A stretch of 64,000 nt of DNA from Chryseobacterium salipaludis (GTDB taxonomy: Bacteria; Bacteroidota; Bacteroidia; Flavobacteriales; Weeksellaceae): assembly GCF_022968825.1 (NCBI RefSeq), contig NZ_JALHKS010000001.1, positions 62,001 to 126,000 of the forward strand. Reading direction: 5' to 3'. Positions 9,354-19,420 of the stretch are shown here, one piece after another; positions within the stretch are counted from its first letter, which is position 1, and each line of letters begins with the position of its first letter. The position numbers and the translations under genes were made by a program. The notes beneath the pieces were generated by a model, which made no database searches, was not told where the DNA came from, and was given only the letters and a program-made list of their open reading frames with translations.

Positions 9354-10946
9354 ATGTATAATCAGGGATTGTTCAGCAGTTGGGTACCCAAGCTGGTACA
9401 GCTGCTGCTGATTATCATTTTCATGAGTGTGATCATTCCGGTGAACGGCGTGTACAGTGGAAATATCACGTACATGATCGGAAGTACCGGCGCACTTAGC
9501 GAATATTTTGTCTGGGCTAATTATGCCGGAATTATCGGGATGGGTGCGGCTATGCCTTTAATCCTCCGCATGAAATTCAGGTTTAAAATCCGGGACAAGG
9601 TCACAGTTATTTTTTTATTGCTCGCCGGATTATCTTACATGAACGGAACAACACATCAGCCGCTCGTTATTGTCGTTAATTCACTCATTATCGGGTTTCT
9701 GAAAATGATTGTGATGCTGGAATTCATTATTCCCATCATGTTTATGGTGAGTCCCGACGGCAACCGCGGAAGATTTTACAGCGTTTTTTATCCGTTCTCT
9801 ATTATTGCATCACAGGCAGCCGGCTATTTTCTGGCAGTGATCGCTTATCAATACAATTGGGAGCATGCGCACCTTTTGTCAGCCGCAGTTTGTTTGGTGC
9901 TGTCACTGGCAGCTTGGGTATTCATGCACGATAAATATTTTGGCTTTAAAATGCCGCTGTATTATATTGACTGGATTAGCATTATCTTATTTACTATTGT
10001 ATTTATGGCGGGAGCCTACGTTTTTGCTTTCGGAAAACAACAAGACTGGTTTCATTCAGCGAGAATTATCTGGGCAAGTCTCATCAGTTTTGCTTCGATG
10101 GTCATCATGGTTGTGAGACAATATACTTTGAAACGACCGTATTTGTCATTTAAGATTTTCCGTCGCCCGAATGTGTGGCATGGACTGTTTATGTTATTGA
10201 TGACCGGCATGTTTCTGGCGACCGGCGCGGTACAGAATATCTTTACGGTGGGGATCCTGCAGTATGATGTGGTTACCTCCAACAGCCTGAATCTGATGAT
10301 GATTCCCGGAATCCTGGCCAGTGGTTTTTACATGGCGTACTGGTTTAAACAGGGCCGCGGACTGAAGATGTTTATTTTCCTGGGATTCGCTGCTATGCTT
10401 GGATACACTGTTATTATGTATATGTCCATGGGTTTCCAGTTCAGCTACAATATGTGGTACGTGCCGATGTTCCTGAAAGGGTTTGGAATGGGCGCACTGT
10501 TTATTGCCGTCTGGTATTACACGCTGGACAATCTGGAAATGAACTCGATGATGGCTTCCATCGGTTTGGTGCTGGTCTGGAGAACTTTCTTTTCCGTAGG
10601 CGTATTTTCCGCATTGTTTGGCTGGCTGCAATATCGTTTCCAGGTTCAGGCGATCGGTGATGCTGCCGTCTATCTGGACGGCACAACGCTCGGTTTCTCG
10701 CAGATGATGCAAAACATGAAGGCAATTCAGCTAAATGCTATTCTGGCAGCAGGGAAGAAATTGCTTGGACTGGTGAGTATTGCCGGTGTCGGTGTTTTGC
10801 TCTATGTATTAGCCTATGATTTTGAAATTAAAAGATATAACTTTTATCGTGGTCTGCGCCTGAGTCTGGCGCGCCACCGTCACCGCAAGGTGCTGGAAAA
10901 AGCACAGCTCCAGGAGCTGGAAGATGCCGCCGGTGCAGCGTTTTAA
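9354..10946 (+). CDS. MFS transporter, EmrB/DHA2-like, 14 TM
   Basis: The inner-membrane proton-driven exporter has 530 residues and about 14 hydrophobic segments from residue 10 to about 500. The cytoplasmic tail is short, with a basic Arg/His-rich stretch (LARHRHRKVLEKAQ) and an acidic end. Length and TM number fit the DHA2 drug:H+ antiporter family that pairs with EmrA-type adaptors. Canonical MFS motif A is weak, as is common in the Bacteroidota members of this family. It is the last gene of the pump operon and is followed by a strong terminator. Confidence 0.88.
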   Translation: MYNQGLFSSWVPKLVQLLLIIIFMSVIIPVNGVYSGNITYMIGSTGALSEYFVWANYAGIIGMGAAMPLILRMKFRFKIRDKVTVIFLLLAGLSYMNGTTHQPLVIVVNSLIIGFLKMIVMLEFIIPIMFMVSPDGNRGRFYSVFYPFSIIASQAAGYFLAVIAYQYNWEHAHLLSAAVCLVLSLAAWVFMHDKYFGFKMPLYYIDWISIILFTIVFMAGAYVFAFGKQQDWFHSARIIWASLISFASMVIMVVRQYTLKRPYLSFKIFRRPNVWHGLFMLLMTGMFLATGAVQNIFTVGILQYDVVTSNSLNLMMIPGILASGFYMAYWFKQGRGLKMFIFLGFAAMLGYTVIMYMSMGFQFSYNMWYVPMFLKGFGMGALFIAVWYYTLDNLEMNSMMASIGLVLVWRTFFSVGVFSALFGWLQYRFQVQAIGDAAVYLDGTTLGFSQMMQNMKAIQLNAILAAGKKLLGLVSIAGVGVLLYVLAYDFEIKRYNFYRGLRLSLARHRHRKVLEKAQLQELEDAAGAAF

Positions 10947-10975
10947 TGCACCTAAGTTTTCCATTATTTTTTTTG

Positions 10976-11005
10976 AAGTTCCGGTATTTGTGCCGGAACT
11001 TTTTC
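10976..11005 (+). terminator. Terminator of the efflux operon
   Basis: A 9-bp stem AAGTTCCGG/CCGGAACTT with an 8-nt loop is followed by a T tract, 30 nt after the MFS stop codon. Confidence 0.85.
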
Positions 11006-11130
11006 CTTTCTATATCAGCAAGGGCCGCTTTAAATTATTTAAAATCATACCCGCTTTCCGTTTTCTTTAATCATTAATATTTTTAATTATTAAATTTTTA
11101 AAGGTGCAGAAATTTATCATTAAAAAAGTG

Positions 11131-11138
11131 TATTTTTG
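11131..11138 (+). promoter_or_regulatory. -7 promoter box (TATTTTTG) for typA
   Basis: TATTTTTG matches TAnnTTTG and ends 18 nt before the typA ATG. The preceding region is strongly AT-rich. Confidence 0.6.
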
Positions 11139-11156
11139 CACCGTCTAAAAACGAAT

Positions 11157-12962
11157 ATGCAAAACATCAGAAATATCGCAATCATTGCGCACGTTGACCA
11201 CGGCAAAACGACCCTGGTTGATAAAATTATTCACGCAACCAGCGTTCTGCGCCAGAATCAGGACAATGGTGATCTTATTATGGACAATAATGACCTGGAG
11301 CGCGAACGCGGCATCACCATTTTGTCTAAAAACATTTCGGTTACATACAAAGACACGAAGATTAACGTAATTGATACGCCTGGTCACGCCGACTTCGGTG
11401 GTGAAGTTGAACGTGTATTGAAAATGGCAGACGGTGTTATTCTGCTCGTGGATGCGTTCGAAGGACCGATGCCACAGACGCGTTTTGTTCTGCAAAAAGC
11501 ACTGCAATTAGGCCTGAGACCAATTGTAGTCATTAACAAAGTTGACAAACCCAACTGCCGTCCGGAAGAAGTTCACGATAAAGTATTTGATCTTTTCTTC
11601 AACCTGGATGCCACCGAAGAACAACTCGACTTCCCTACTTTCTACGGTTCTTCCAAACAGGGATGGTTTAATACCAGCCTCACGCCAGCCGAAGATATCA
11701 GTCCGCTTCTGGATGGGATCCTGCAGTATGTACCGGCTCCGGAAACCAAAGAAGGAAGCCTGCAGATGCAGATTACCTCCCTGGATTTCTCATCTTTCCT
11801 GGGTCGGATCGCAATCGGGAAGATTACCCGTGGTTTCCTGCGCGAAGGACAATGGATTGGCCTGGCACAGGACGGCGGCAAAATTGTGAAAGGTAAAGTA
11901 AAGGAACTGTACGTCTTCGAAGGACTTGGCAAAAAGAAAGTTCAGGAAGTGCTGGCTGGTGATATTTGTGCCGTAGTTGGTTTTGATGCGTTCCAGATTG
12001 GTGACACGTTTGTCGATATGGAAAAGCCTGAACCGTTGCCACGCACCGCGATTGATGAACCTACCCTGAACATGACGTTTAGCATCAACAATTCCCCTTT
12101 CTTCGGAAAAGACGGGAAATATGTAACCAGCAACCACCTGAAGGAAAGACTGGAAAAAGAACTGGAGAAAAACCTGGCACTACGCGTGCAGCCAACGGAT
12201 GACGCCAACACCTTCCTGGTGTTCGGTCGCGGGATTCTGCACTTATCCGTTCTGATTGAAACCATGCGTCGTGAAGGATACGAAATGACCATCGGTCAGC
12301 CACAGGTGATCCTGCGCGAAATTGACGGTGTTCAGTGTGAACCTTATGAATCTATGGTGGTAGACGTGCCGGAAGAATATGCTTCCCGCGTGATTGACCT
12401 GGCGACTCAGCGCAAAGGCGACCTGCATGTAATGGAAACCAAAGGCGAAATGCAGCACATGGAATTTGAAATTCCATCCCGCGGACTGATCGGTTTGCGT
12501 TCTCAGATGCTGACTGCTACGGCCGGAGAAGCGATTATGGCGCACCGTTTTACCGATTACAAACCTTTCAAAGGAGCTATCCCGGGACGCGCGGTGGGTG
12601 TACTCATCAGCAAATCACAAGGGCCGGCCACGGAATATTCTATTGCAAAACTGCAGGACCGCGGCAAATTCTTTGTCGATCCGGGCGAGGAAATTTATGC
12701 AGGAATGATTGTGGGTGAGCAGAATAAGCCTGGTGACCTGGTAGTGAACATCGTGGAAGCCAAGCAGCTGAATAACATGCGTGCCGCCGGTAAGGACAAG
12801 GATGGCAGCATCGCACCGAAGGTATTGTTCTCACTGGAAGAATGCATGGAATACATTCAGGGTGATGAAGCGATTGAGGTGACACCGAACTTCATCCGTA
12901 TGCGTAAGAAAGTACTTTCTGAAGAAGAAAGAAAACGCGCTGAACGTGTAGCGAAAGGGTAA
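11157..12962 (+). CDS. typA: Ribosome-binding GTPase TypA/BipA
   Basis: A 601-residue translational GTPase related to EF-G that acts on 70S ribosomes and on large-subunit assembly under stress or cold. G-motifs are complete: [12 protein letters not shown] (G1), RGITI (G2), [11 protein letters not shown] (G3) and NKVDK (G4). EF-G-like domains III and V and the BipA-specific C-terminal domain follow (GLIGLRSQ, then the Lys/Arg-rich end). I start at the ATG at 11157 ([10 protein letters not shown]); an upstream TTG would add seven residues overlapping the promoter. Monocistronic, with its own promoter and terminator. Confidence 0.96.
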   Translation: MQNIRNIAIIAHVDHGKTTLVDKIIHATSVLRQNQDNGDLIMDNNDLERERGITILSKNISVTYKDTKINVIDTPGHADFGGEVERVLKMADGVILLVDAFEGPMPQTRFVLQKALQLGLRPIVVINKVDKPNCRPEEVHDKVFDLFFNLDATEEQLDFPTFYGSSKQGWFNTSLTPAEDISPLLDGILQYVPAPETKEGSLQMQITSLDFSSFLGRIAIGKITRGFLREGQWIGLAQDGGKIVKGKVKELYVFEGLGKKKVQEVLAGDICAVVGFDAFQIGDTFVDMEKPEPLPRTAIDEPTLNMTFSINNSPFFGKDGKYVTSNHLKERLEKELEKNLALRVQPTDDANTFLVFGRGILHLSVLIETMRREGYEMTIGQPQVILREIDGVQCEPYESMVVDVPEEYASRVIDLATQRKGDLHVMETKGEMQHMEFEIPSRGLIGLRSQMLTATAGEAIMAHRFTDYKPFKGAIPGRAVGVLISKSQGPATEYSIAKLQDRGKFFVDPGEEIYAGMIVGEQNKPGDLVVNIVEAKQLNNMRAAGKDKDGSIAPKVLFSLEECMEYIQGDEAIEVTPNFIRMRKKVLSEEERKRAERVAKG

Positions 12963-12981
12963 CTTTCTATTGCATAAATTT

Positions 12982-13008
12982 AAAAGCTCCGAAAGGGGCT
13001 TTTTTTTG
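12982..13008 (+). terminator. Terminator after typA, GAAA tetraloop
   Basis: A 9-bp stem AAAAGCTCC/GGGGCTTTT (one T-G pair) closed by a GAAA tetraloop, then a T run, 20 nt after the stop codon. Confidence 0.88.
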
Positions 13009-13220
13009 TGGCTTCGGCTCCGCTTAGCCACCGGTTGCTGCACTTCAGCCACATGTTTTTTCTGGTAGATTAGGAGAGAGCCTTGCCTCTAAAAAGCAAC
13101 TCCGTCGTCTGGTTTACTGTTCATCCAACCGAACGCTCCTTTACATAGTGAGGGTTGATCAAAGAGAAGTCGCAAACCAAAGCACTGGTCATTGAGCGGA
13201 GTCGATGTGACTTTATGCAA
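13009..13220. repeat. Intergenic segment with small palindromes
   Basis: No gene is seen between the typA terminator and the hydrolase promoter. It contains an imperfect hairpin GTGGCT...AGCCAC at 13009-13032, and near 13187-13210 the string TTGAGCGGAGTCGA between GTCA and TGAC half-sites. That string resembles short interspersed intergenic repeats common in flavobacterial genomes, but copy number cannot be judged from this window. Confidence 0.35.
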
Positions 13221-13227
13221 ATTAACT

Positions 13228-13235
13228 TATTTTTG
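13228..13235 (+). promoter_or_regulatory. -7 box (TATTTTTG) 5 nt before a start codon
   Basis: TATTTTTG ends exactly 5 nt before the ATG of the hydrolase at 13241. Transcription from such a box would begin at or next to the start codon, giving a leaderless mRNA. Confidence 0.55.
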
Positions 13236-13240
13236 CCTTT

Positions 13241-14803
13241 ATGAACATTCGCTTTTTTAAAATCGCTCTATTCCTGCTGGCGTTGGTGTTTAATTCCTGT
13301 GCCACCAAAAAGCCAGTAAAAAAACCTGCGGCAAAACCCGTTACCACCCAGCCTAACAAGCCGGCACCTGCGGATCCCAAAGAAGAAGTCTTTAAAGTAA
13401 CGCTTCCTGAAGTGGACCGTGAATTCCGCGCTGCGTGGATCGCAACGGTGGCCAATATTAACTGGCCTTCTAAGAATAACCTGAGCACACAACAGCAGAA
13501 AGACGAAGCCATCCGGATTTTGGATATGCTGAAAGAAGCGAATTTTAATGCAGTTATTTTCCAGGCCCGTCCAGCCGGAGATGCCATGTACAACAGTTCA
13601 CTCGAACCCTGGTCTTATTATCTCACCGGAACGCTCGGCAAAGCACCGGCGCCGTTTTATGACCCGCTGGCCTTCTGGATTACGGAAGCGCACAAACGCG
13701 GCATGGAATTGCATGCGTGGCTGAATCCGTACCGTGCGCACCACACGACCGGCGGCCCGGTGACCAATGCCAGCATCGTTAAAAAGATGCCACAGCAGAT
13801 TTCCCGCCTGCGCAATGGAATGTACTGGATGGACCCCTCGGATGAAGTTACACAAAACCACGCCGCGGAAGTCATCCGCGATATTGTAAAAAGATATGAT
13901 GTGGACGCTATTCATATTGATGATTATTTTTATCCGTATCGTGAGTACAATGGCGGAAAAGATTTTCCCGACGACCGAACCTGGAACGCTTACAAAAAGA
14001 CAGGAGGAAACCTTTCAAGGGCGGACTGGCGCCGTGCGAACGTAAATAAATTCATCAAGCGAATCCACGATGAAATAAAGCAGGTAAACAAAGAAGTGCG
14101 CTTTGGAATCAGTCCGTTTGGAATCTGGAAACCGGGCTATCCTACGGGCATCAAAGGCTCTTCTCAGTTTGATGAACTGTATGCTGATGCTAGACTTTGG
14201 CTGAATGAAGGCTGGCTCGATTACTTTTCACCACAACTTTACTGGAAAAGCGAAGGTCCGCAAAGTTTCCCTGCCCTGCTGCAGTGGTGGGCCGGCGAAA
14301 ATAAAGTCAACCGTCACCTTTGGCCCGGACTGAATACCGTCGGTTTAAATGGCGTGTCCGACCGTCCGGCGGAAATAATCAAACAAATTAATACCACACG
14401 CGCACTGCTGAAAAACAACAGCGGTGTTATTCATTACAGTGTTGCCGGTTTTACTAACAGTCCAGCGATGTATAATGCGGTTAAAAACGCCTATCGCACG
14501 CCAGCCCTGGTGCCGGCGACCACCTGGATTAAAACCACCGCTGCACCTAAGCCTTTGCTGTACGCAGAAAACAACGGCAGTACAGTGAAAATCAGCTGGA
14601 GTTCCAAAGAACCAACCAAAGTTTTTAACTGGCTGCTTTACAAGCGATACGGCGACAGCTGGGAAACTGAAATTTTGCCACAGGAACAACTGATTGAAAA
14701 CACCGTAACCAGCAAAAACGGTAAAAAGCTGAACGCAGTGGCCGTGAAATCCGTGGATCGCCTGGGTAATGAAAGTATGTACGAAGCCGTAAAAGTGAAG
14801 TAA
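13241..14803 (+). CDS. Lipoprotein, glycosyl hydrolase-like 10 (DUF187)
   Basis: A 520-residue lipoprotein whose signal peptide ends in a lipobox (LVFNSC, Cys20), followed by a Lys/Pro/Ala-rich spacer to about residue 60. The catalytic TIM-barrel-like region of the GHL10/DUF187 family begins at FRAAWIATVANINWPS. It includes FQARPAGDAMY, LHAWLNPYR and the acidic strand DAIHIDDYFYPYREY. A fibronectin-III-like beta domain occupies the last 90 residues. Members of this family are surface or periplasmic hydrolases presumed to act on glycans; the substrate is unknown. Flavobacterial genes of this type are often annotated 'family 10 glycosylhydrolase'. Confidence 0.88.
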   Translation: MNIRFFKIALFLLALVFNSCATKKPVKKPAAKPVTTQPNKPAPADPKEEVFKVTLPEVDREFRAAWIATVANINWPSKNNLSTQQQKDEAIRILDMLKEANFNAVIFQARPAGDAMYNSSLEPWSYYLTGTLGKAPAPFYDPLAFWITEAHKRGMELHAWLNPYRAHHTTGGPVTNASIVKKMPQQISRLRNGMYWMDPSDEVTQNHAAEVIRDIVKRYDVDAIHIDDYFYPYREYNGGKDFPDDRTWNAYKKTGGNLSRADWRRANVNKFIKRIHDEIKQVNKEVRFGISPFGIWKPGYPTGIKGSSQFDELYADARLWLNEGWLDYFSPQLYWKSEGPQSFPALLQWWAGENKVNRHLWPGLNTVGLNGVSDRPAEIIKQINTTRALLKNNSGVIHYSVAGFTNSPAMYNAVKNAYRTPALVPATTWIKTTAAPKPLLYAENNGSTVKISWSSKEPTKVFNWLLYKRYGDSWETEILPQEQLIENTVTSKNGKKLNAVAVKSVDRLGNESMYEAVKVK

Positions 14804-14843
14804 TTTTTGTTGACAGCAATTCCGTTCAATTAATAAATTTCTT

Positions 14844-15755
14844 ATGAGCAAGTTACTGCATCATTTTATCTTTCGCGTTAATCAGGTTTTTCGGGTATTG
14901 AATTTTAATCCAAGAGCCAGCGTACCGGTTGTATTTGTGCTGGCTCTATTCATTTTCATCGAACTGCCCCAACAGGAATGGATGGCGATGCTGTCGCTTT
15001 TTTTGGTTACCGCTTTTCATTTTAGCCGAAAAGACATTAAGTTTCTAAAAAAAGTATTACCGACAATTTGGTGGATGGTTATTATTTTTGAAACATCCAT
15101 TCTGTATTTATTGCCACTAGTGATTAATATACATTATCAATTACATTCTCAAACGTTATTATGCTTAATTCCAATATTAATTTTTCCTTTTATTAAAGCC
15201 AGGCAAACTTTCTCTCTACCAATCAGCTGGACTATTATTCCGGACCCATTGTTTGAGTGGAAAAGTTTCCTGCGGCGCACTACTATTTTATTCTTTATTG
15301 TTTATGGAATTGTAATAGCCTCAGGCTTTCACAAAGCAATTTTTATTTTTACAGGACTTTTCGTACTGGAGTATGTTTCGTATATCTTTGAGCCAAATGA
15401 ACCGAAAGAAATGCTGCAGTTATATTTTAAAAAATATACCTTCATTGAAAAGCTCAAACACAATGTTTTCCTTTACAATCTCTTGCTCGTGCCGGCCTAT
15501 ATAGTTTTCATTATTAATCACACCGCAAGTTTTGAAACATTGTTGTTTTATATATTGGTAATGAATATGTATTTGCTATTAACCATCAGCAGGAAATATA
15601 AATTATATCATCACTCAAAAAAGACAAATCAACATTCTATCGCTGTTGCCATCGAACATCTTTTCCTAAGCATTACAATTATTCCTGCTCTGTTTGTAAT
15701 TAAAAATAATAGTAAGAAAGCAAAAGTAAATATTGCCGGTTATGTTGGAAATTGA
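14844..15755 (+). CDS. Multi-pass membrane protein, probable ABC permease
   Basis: A very hydrophobic 303-residue protein with roughly eight predicted membrane segments and short basic loops (for example KNNSKKAKVN near the C-terminus). I recognise no named family motif. Its 3' end overlaps by 14 nt the start of an ABC ATPase gene, so the two are translationally coupled and very likely form one transporter, with this as the membrane half. Base composition here (about 14.9-15.75 kb) is more AT-rich than in neighbouring genes. The substrate and direction of transport are unknown. Confidence 0.7.
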   Translation: MSKLLHHFIFRVNQVFRVLNFNPRASVPVVFVLALFIFIELPQQEWMAMLSLFLVTAFHFSRKDIKFLKKVLPTIWWMVIIFETSILYLLPLVINIHYQLHSQTLLCLIPILIFPFIKARQTFSLPISWTIIPDPLFEWKSFLRRTTILFFIVYGIVIASGFHKAIFIFTGLFVLEYVSYIFEPNEPKEMLQLYFKKYTFIEKLKHNVFLYNLLLVPAYIVFIINHTASFETLLFYILVMNMYLLLTISRKYKLYHHSKKTNQHSIAVAIEHLFLSITIIPALFVIKNNSKKAKVNIAGYVGN

Positions 15756-16377
15756 ATCACTGTCCGTACATTTTAAAGATAATGCAGTTTTAAATAAAAT
15801 AAATCTGCAGATTAAAGCTGGACAAGTTATAGGACTGCTGGGCAGAAACGGCGCCGGTAAAACTACGTTGTTTGAAACGCTGTATGGCAATCATCTTTTT
15901 AACGGGAGTATCACTTTTAACGACCTTAAATTAAAACGAAAAGATATAGCCTATCTTGAAACAGAGAGTTACTTCTATCCGTTTATTACCGGTGAGGAAT
16001 ATCTCGGATATTTTAATAATGACCAGAACCAGATTTCAGAATTGCAGGAAACCTTTCAGCTGCCATTGAAAAAATATGCCCACCAATATTCGACCGGGAT
16101 GAAGAAAAAACTGGCATTAATGGGCACTTTGCTGCTGGATAAACCGCTCATGATTTTGGATGAACCGTTCAACGGATTGGATTATGAAGCTGTGCATTTA
16201 TTATATTCCATCATTGAACAATTAAAAACTCAACAAAAAACTATCATCATCAGCTCCCATATTATTGAAACTCTTTTTCGTACCTGCGACTACATCGCGA
16301 TTTTAGAACACGGCGAAATTAACAGAATATATAAGCAGACCGACTTTCTGCAACTGCAGCAATTTGCTTTTAAGTAA
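15742..16377 (+). CDS. ABC transporter ATP-binding protein
   Basis: A compact 211-residue ABC ATPase. Walker A GRNGAGKTT (about residues 34-42), a short ABC signature STGMKKKLALMG, Walker B LMILDEPFNGLD and the switch His in IISSHIIETL are all present. I start at the ATG at 15742 (MLEIESLSVHF), which overlaps the permease gene; an in-frame TTG nine nt earlier is less likely. Its TAA stop abuts the stop of sbcC, which converges from the other strand with no spacer. This resembles small ABC-2 type ATPases. Confidence 0.9.
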   Translation: MLEIESLSVHFKDNAVLNKINLQIKAGQVIGLLGRNGAGKTTLFETLYGNHLFNGSITFNDLKLKRKDIAYLETESYFYPFITGEEYLGYFNNDQNQISELQETFQLPLKKYAHQYSTGMKKKLALMGTLLLDKPLMILDEPFNGLDYEAVHLLYSIIEQLKTQQKTIIISSHIIETLFRTCDYIAILEHGEINRIYKQTDFLQLQQFAFK

Positions 16378-19300
16378 TTACATCGGCTGTATTCTGCTGC
16401 CCGTTTCGGTATCTTTTGTAATGTGTAGGGCGACTGGCATCTTTTCTTTCAGTTCTTCCACGTGAGAAATAATGCCGACAATCCGGTTTTCCTTTTGAAG
16501 ATTGGAAAGGGTTTCAAAAACAATGTGCACCGATTCAGCGTCTTGGGTTCCGAAACCTTCATCGATAAAAAAGAAATTCTGTTTTGCTTTTGCCTGTGCC
16601 GATACACTTTCAGCGAGTGCCAGCGCCAGGCTCAACGATACCTGAAATGCCTGTCCGCCGGATAAGGTTTTCACACTGCGTCTTTTGCCTTCATTTAAAT
16701 AATCCACCACCACGAAATCATTCGTGTCATTCAGTTCCAGGCTGAGCTGGTTACGCGTCATCCGGTGAAAACGAACATTTGCCATATCGCATAACTGCCG
16801 CAGATAAATGCTGGCGGCATACTGCACAAAGCCAGAACCCTTGAATAAATTGCTAAGCGTGCGAAGATTTGCATCGCGCTGCTGTATCTTTTCAAACTCT
16901 TTGAGCAGCTCAATCTTTTGGTTGTACTGCTTTTCCAGCAGGTCAATTTCAGCAGTATGACGCACACAGCGCGTCCGCGCATGCTCCAGTTCTGTCTGGC
17001 AATCCTTTAAATCCATTTCCAGCTGTTGCAATTTTTCGGGATGAAATTCGACTCCATTCAGTTTTATTTCCAGGTCACGGACGGTATGCTGCAGGGCTTC
17101 TGTTTCAATCCGGAACTGCTGAATCTGCTTGCGGTTTTCGGTCACGTCCATTTCCTGTTTGAGCACCTGCTCAATTTCCGGCAAGGAACATTTTTCCAGC
17201 ACCAAAGCTGCCTCAATCGCCAGATGTGTTTCCTTTGATTCATCACGCAATTCCTGCACACGCCGCTTCGCATCTGCCAGTTCTGCCGCTGCGGTAGCCG
17301 CCAGTGGAACCAGTGATTGTTCTTGCGCCATCAGCTTTTCATATTTCTCCGAAACCGATTTGAGATGTTCGTCACAAGCCGTGCGCTGCGCAGTAATTTC
17401 TTCCACCGCTACTTTTTCGAAAGCGTTCCAGTCCAACTGCTGCAACTGCTTTTTCAGCATTTCGCCGGCAGTAATTGCTGCATGTTCTTCCACACGAAAA
17501 TCAGCCAGGGATTTTGCATACCGCTCCATTTTACTGCAAAGCGCATCGAACTCCTTCTGGGTTTCCCCGAGTTGGTTGGTTTTTTCTTTAATGATTTCAT
17601 TTAGTGCGAGCACCTCTTTTCGCTTCTGTTCAAAACCCTTCATATCATCCGCGCGGAACTGAGGCCAGTTAAAATTTTCGAGATGCTGCTGTATCTGCTT
17701 TTCAGTCGTTGCAGCTTTGCTTTTTTCAGCGTTGAGCTGCTGCTGAATCAGTTTCTGCTTTTCAAGCAGGCGGTCTGTCTGTCTGCGCAACTCCTGCAGA
17801 TTAATCACTTGTTGATCAAGACCCGAAAGCTCTGTATGCAGAGCGAGCAAATCAGCATCAACATGTTTCGCCTCTAATATTTCGGGATGGTCCTGAGAGC
17901 CACACAGCGGACACGCTGCACCGTCGTGCAAGACATCAGCAAAGTGTGCCAGTTTCTGCTGTACCAGTAGTTCGTTTTTCCTGTCGATAAGCCGTTTTTT
18001 CAGCTGATCAATCCGTGCATGTTCTTCCTGAAAGTAAACTTCAGCTTCCTCGGAATTAAAGTTCAATTTTTTAAATTCTTCTATGATTACCTGCAATTCC
18101 CGCTCGCCTTCTGCCTGGCTTTTTTGGATTTGCTGGTGGGTTTCTTCCAGGTTTTTCTGAGTGGAAAACCAATTCTGTGCAGCCAGCAGCACGGTAGGAT
18201 CCAGCTGTTCTTCCTGCAGCTGGGCGATTGCTGCCCGGACTGAATCCAATTCCGTCTTTTTCCTGTCTTTCTCAGCCTCTAAATCTTTGATGTGTTTTTG
18301 ACCCTTCGCTGTCCTTTCTTTCAGTGTAGCAGTGGCGGCTGTTTTTTCTTTTATCTGAAGCAGCAAAGCTAAATCAGCGCTTTTCATCTTCATCAGTTCC
18401 AGCTGGTCATATTCAGGTTTCAAAGTCTTGATATGTTCCTGTACCTGGTGAAGCTGTGCTGTTAAATGAGTTGCTTTCGTTTCCTTGTCGGCGCGTTCTT
18501 TTTCTTTGGATTTGCAGGCAACCGACGTTTTATCGCGCTGCTGAAGTAAGGATGAAAAAGTTCGCTGTAAACCATCATAAACTTCGGTTGCTTCTTCAAG
18601 TTGTTTAAAATACGGTTGCTTTTGCTGTAAAGTATTCCAGCGATTTCTTTTCTGGATTAAAGTTTCAAAGTCAGCTTTTATATTCTGATACTGCTGAAAT
18701 TCCTGTTGCGCCGTCTGATGTTTTTTTTCAGCTTCAGCAAGAACCTGCTGAAATGTCTCTAATTCTGTTTTTAAAGTAGCAATTTGCTCTGCATTTACTT
18801 CTTCAAAGCCTTTCAGTTCACCGGCAAGCTGATCGAGCACAGTTCGGTTGGCAGACTGCAATGAGGCTGTTTTCTGCTGTAAATCGAACCGCTGCAGATC
18901 GAAGATTTCCATCATCATCGTGGTGCGGTCTTTTCCGCCCAGTTCCAGAAACTCTTTAAACTGACCCTGCGGAATAATCGTCGTACGCTTGAAGTTGGCA
19001 TAAGACAAACCGATAATGTCATCAACCCTGCTGCTCTCCAATGGTTCCCAGCCGTCATTTTTCCATTGGTATAACATCACTGACGGCGTACGCACGTCTT
19101 CGAAATTTTTGGAGTTCCGCCGGAATTCGCGCGTAGCCCGGAACTTATTATCTTCAAAATTCAGAAAATCCAGTTCGATGTAAGACCGCGATGATTTAAG
19201 ATTCATCATATTATAAGTGCGGTTTTCGCGGCCGTTCATACGCTCGGTCTCGCCGTATAATACATACGAAATAGCTTCCAGAATGGAGGATTTCCCGGAA

Positions 19301-19413
19301 CCTACGCCGCCAAAAATGCCGAACAGTCCGGCGGCGGTAAGTTGGGTAAAATCAATGGTTTGCCTGTGCTGATAGGAATACAGCCCTTCTATGGTTAACT
19401 GAAGCGGAATCAT
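16378..19413 (-). CDS. sbcC: SbcC nuclease subunit (Rad50-like ATPase)
   Basis: A 1011-residue SMC-like ATPase that with SbcD forms the Mre11-Rad50-type nuclease cleaving hairpins and blocked DNA ends. The N-terminal Walker A GGVGSGKSSILEAI starts near residue 35. Two long coiled coils flank the zinc hook CPLC (about residue 501). The C-terminal half has the signature LSGGQAFQVSLSLALALAE and Walker B FFFIDEGFGTQD. The length is normal. The start lies 7 nt after the sbcD stop, so the pair is an operon (sbcD first). The end abuts the stop codon of the convergent ABC ATPase gene and no terminator lies between. Confidence 0.95.
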   Translation of the reverse strand: MIPLQLTIEGLYSYQHRQTIDFTQLTAAGLFGIFGGVGSGKSSILEAISYVLYGETERMNGRENRTYNMMNLKSSRSYIELDFLNFEDNKFRATREFRRNSKNFEDVRTPSVMLYQWKNDGWEPLESSRVDDIIGLSYANFKRTTIIPQGQFKEFLELGGKDRTTMMMEIFDLQRFDLQQKTASLQSANRTVLDQLAGELKGFEEVNAEQIATLKTELETFQQVLAEAEKKHQTAQQEFQQYQNIKADFETLIQKRNRWNTLQQKQPYFKQLEEATEVYDGLQRTFSSLLQQRDKTSVACKSKEKERADKETKATHLTAQLHQVQEHIKTLKPEYDQLELMKMKSADLALLLQIKEKTAATATLKERTAKGQKHIKDLEAEKDRKKTELDSVRAAIAQLQEEQLDPTVLLAAQNWFSTQKNLEETHQQIQKSQAEGERELQVIIEEFKKLNFNSEEAEVYFQEEHARIDQLKKRLIDRKNELLVQQKLAHFADVLHDGAACPLCGSQDHPEILEAKHVDADLLALHTELSGLDQQVINLQELRRQTDRLLEKQKLIQQQLNAEKSKAATTEKQIQQHLENFNWPQFRADDMKGFEQKRKEVLALNEIIKEKTNQLGETQKEFDALCSKMERYAKSLADFRVEEHAAITAGEMLKKQLQQLDWNAFEKVAVEEITAQRTACDEHLKSVSEKYEKLMAQEQSLVPLAATAAAELADAKRRVQELRDESKETHLAIEAALVLEKCSLPEIEQVLKQEMDVTENRKQIQQFRIETEALQHTVRDLEIKLNGVEFHPEKLQQLEMDLKDCQTELEHARTRCVRHTAEIDLLEKQYNQKIELLKEFEKIQQRDANLRTLSNLFKGSGFVQYAASIYLRQLCDMANVRFHRMTRNQLSLELNDTNDFVVVDYLNEGKRRSVKTLSGGQAFQVSLSLALALAESVSAQAKAKQNFFFIDEGFGTQDAESVHIVFETLSNLQKENRIVGIISHVEELKEKMPVALHITKDTETGSRIQPM

Positions 19414-19420
19414 GTGCTCG

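Noticed and set aside
17129-17662. Ser/Ala/Phe-rich plus-strand frame inside sbcC
   Set aside because: It is the reverse-complement shadow of the coiled-coil codons (Glu/Lys/Gln) of sbcC.
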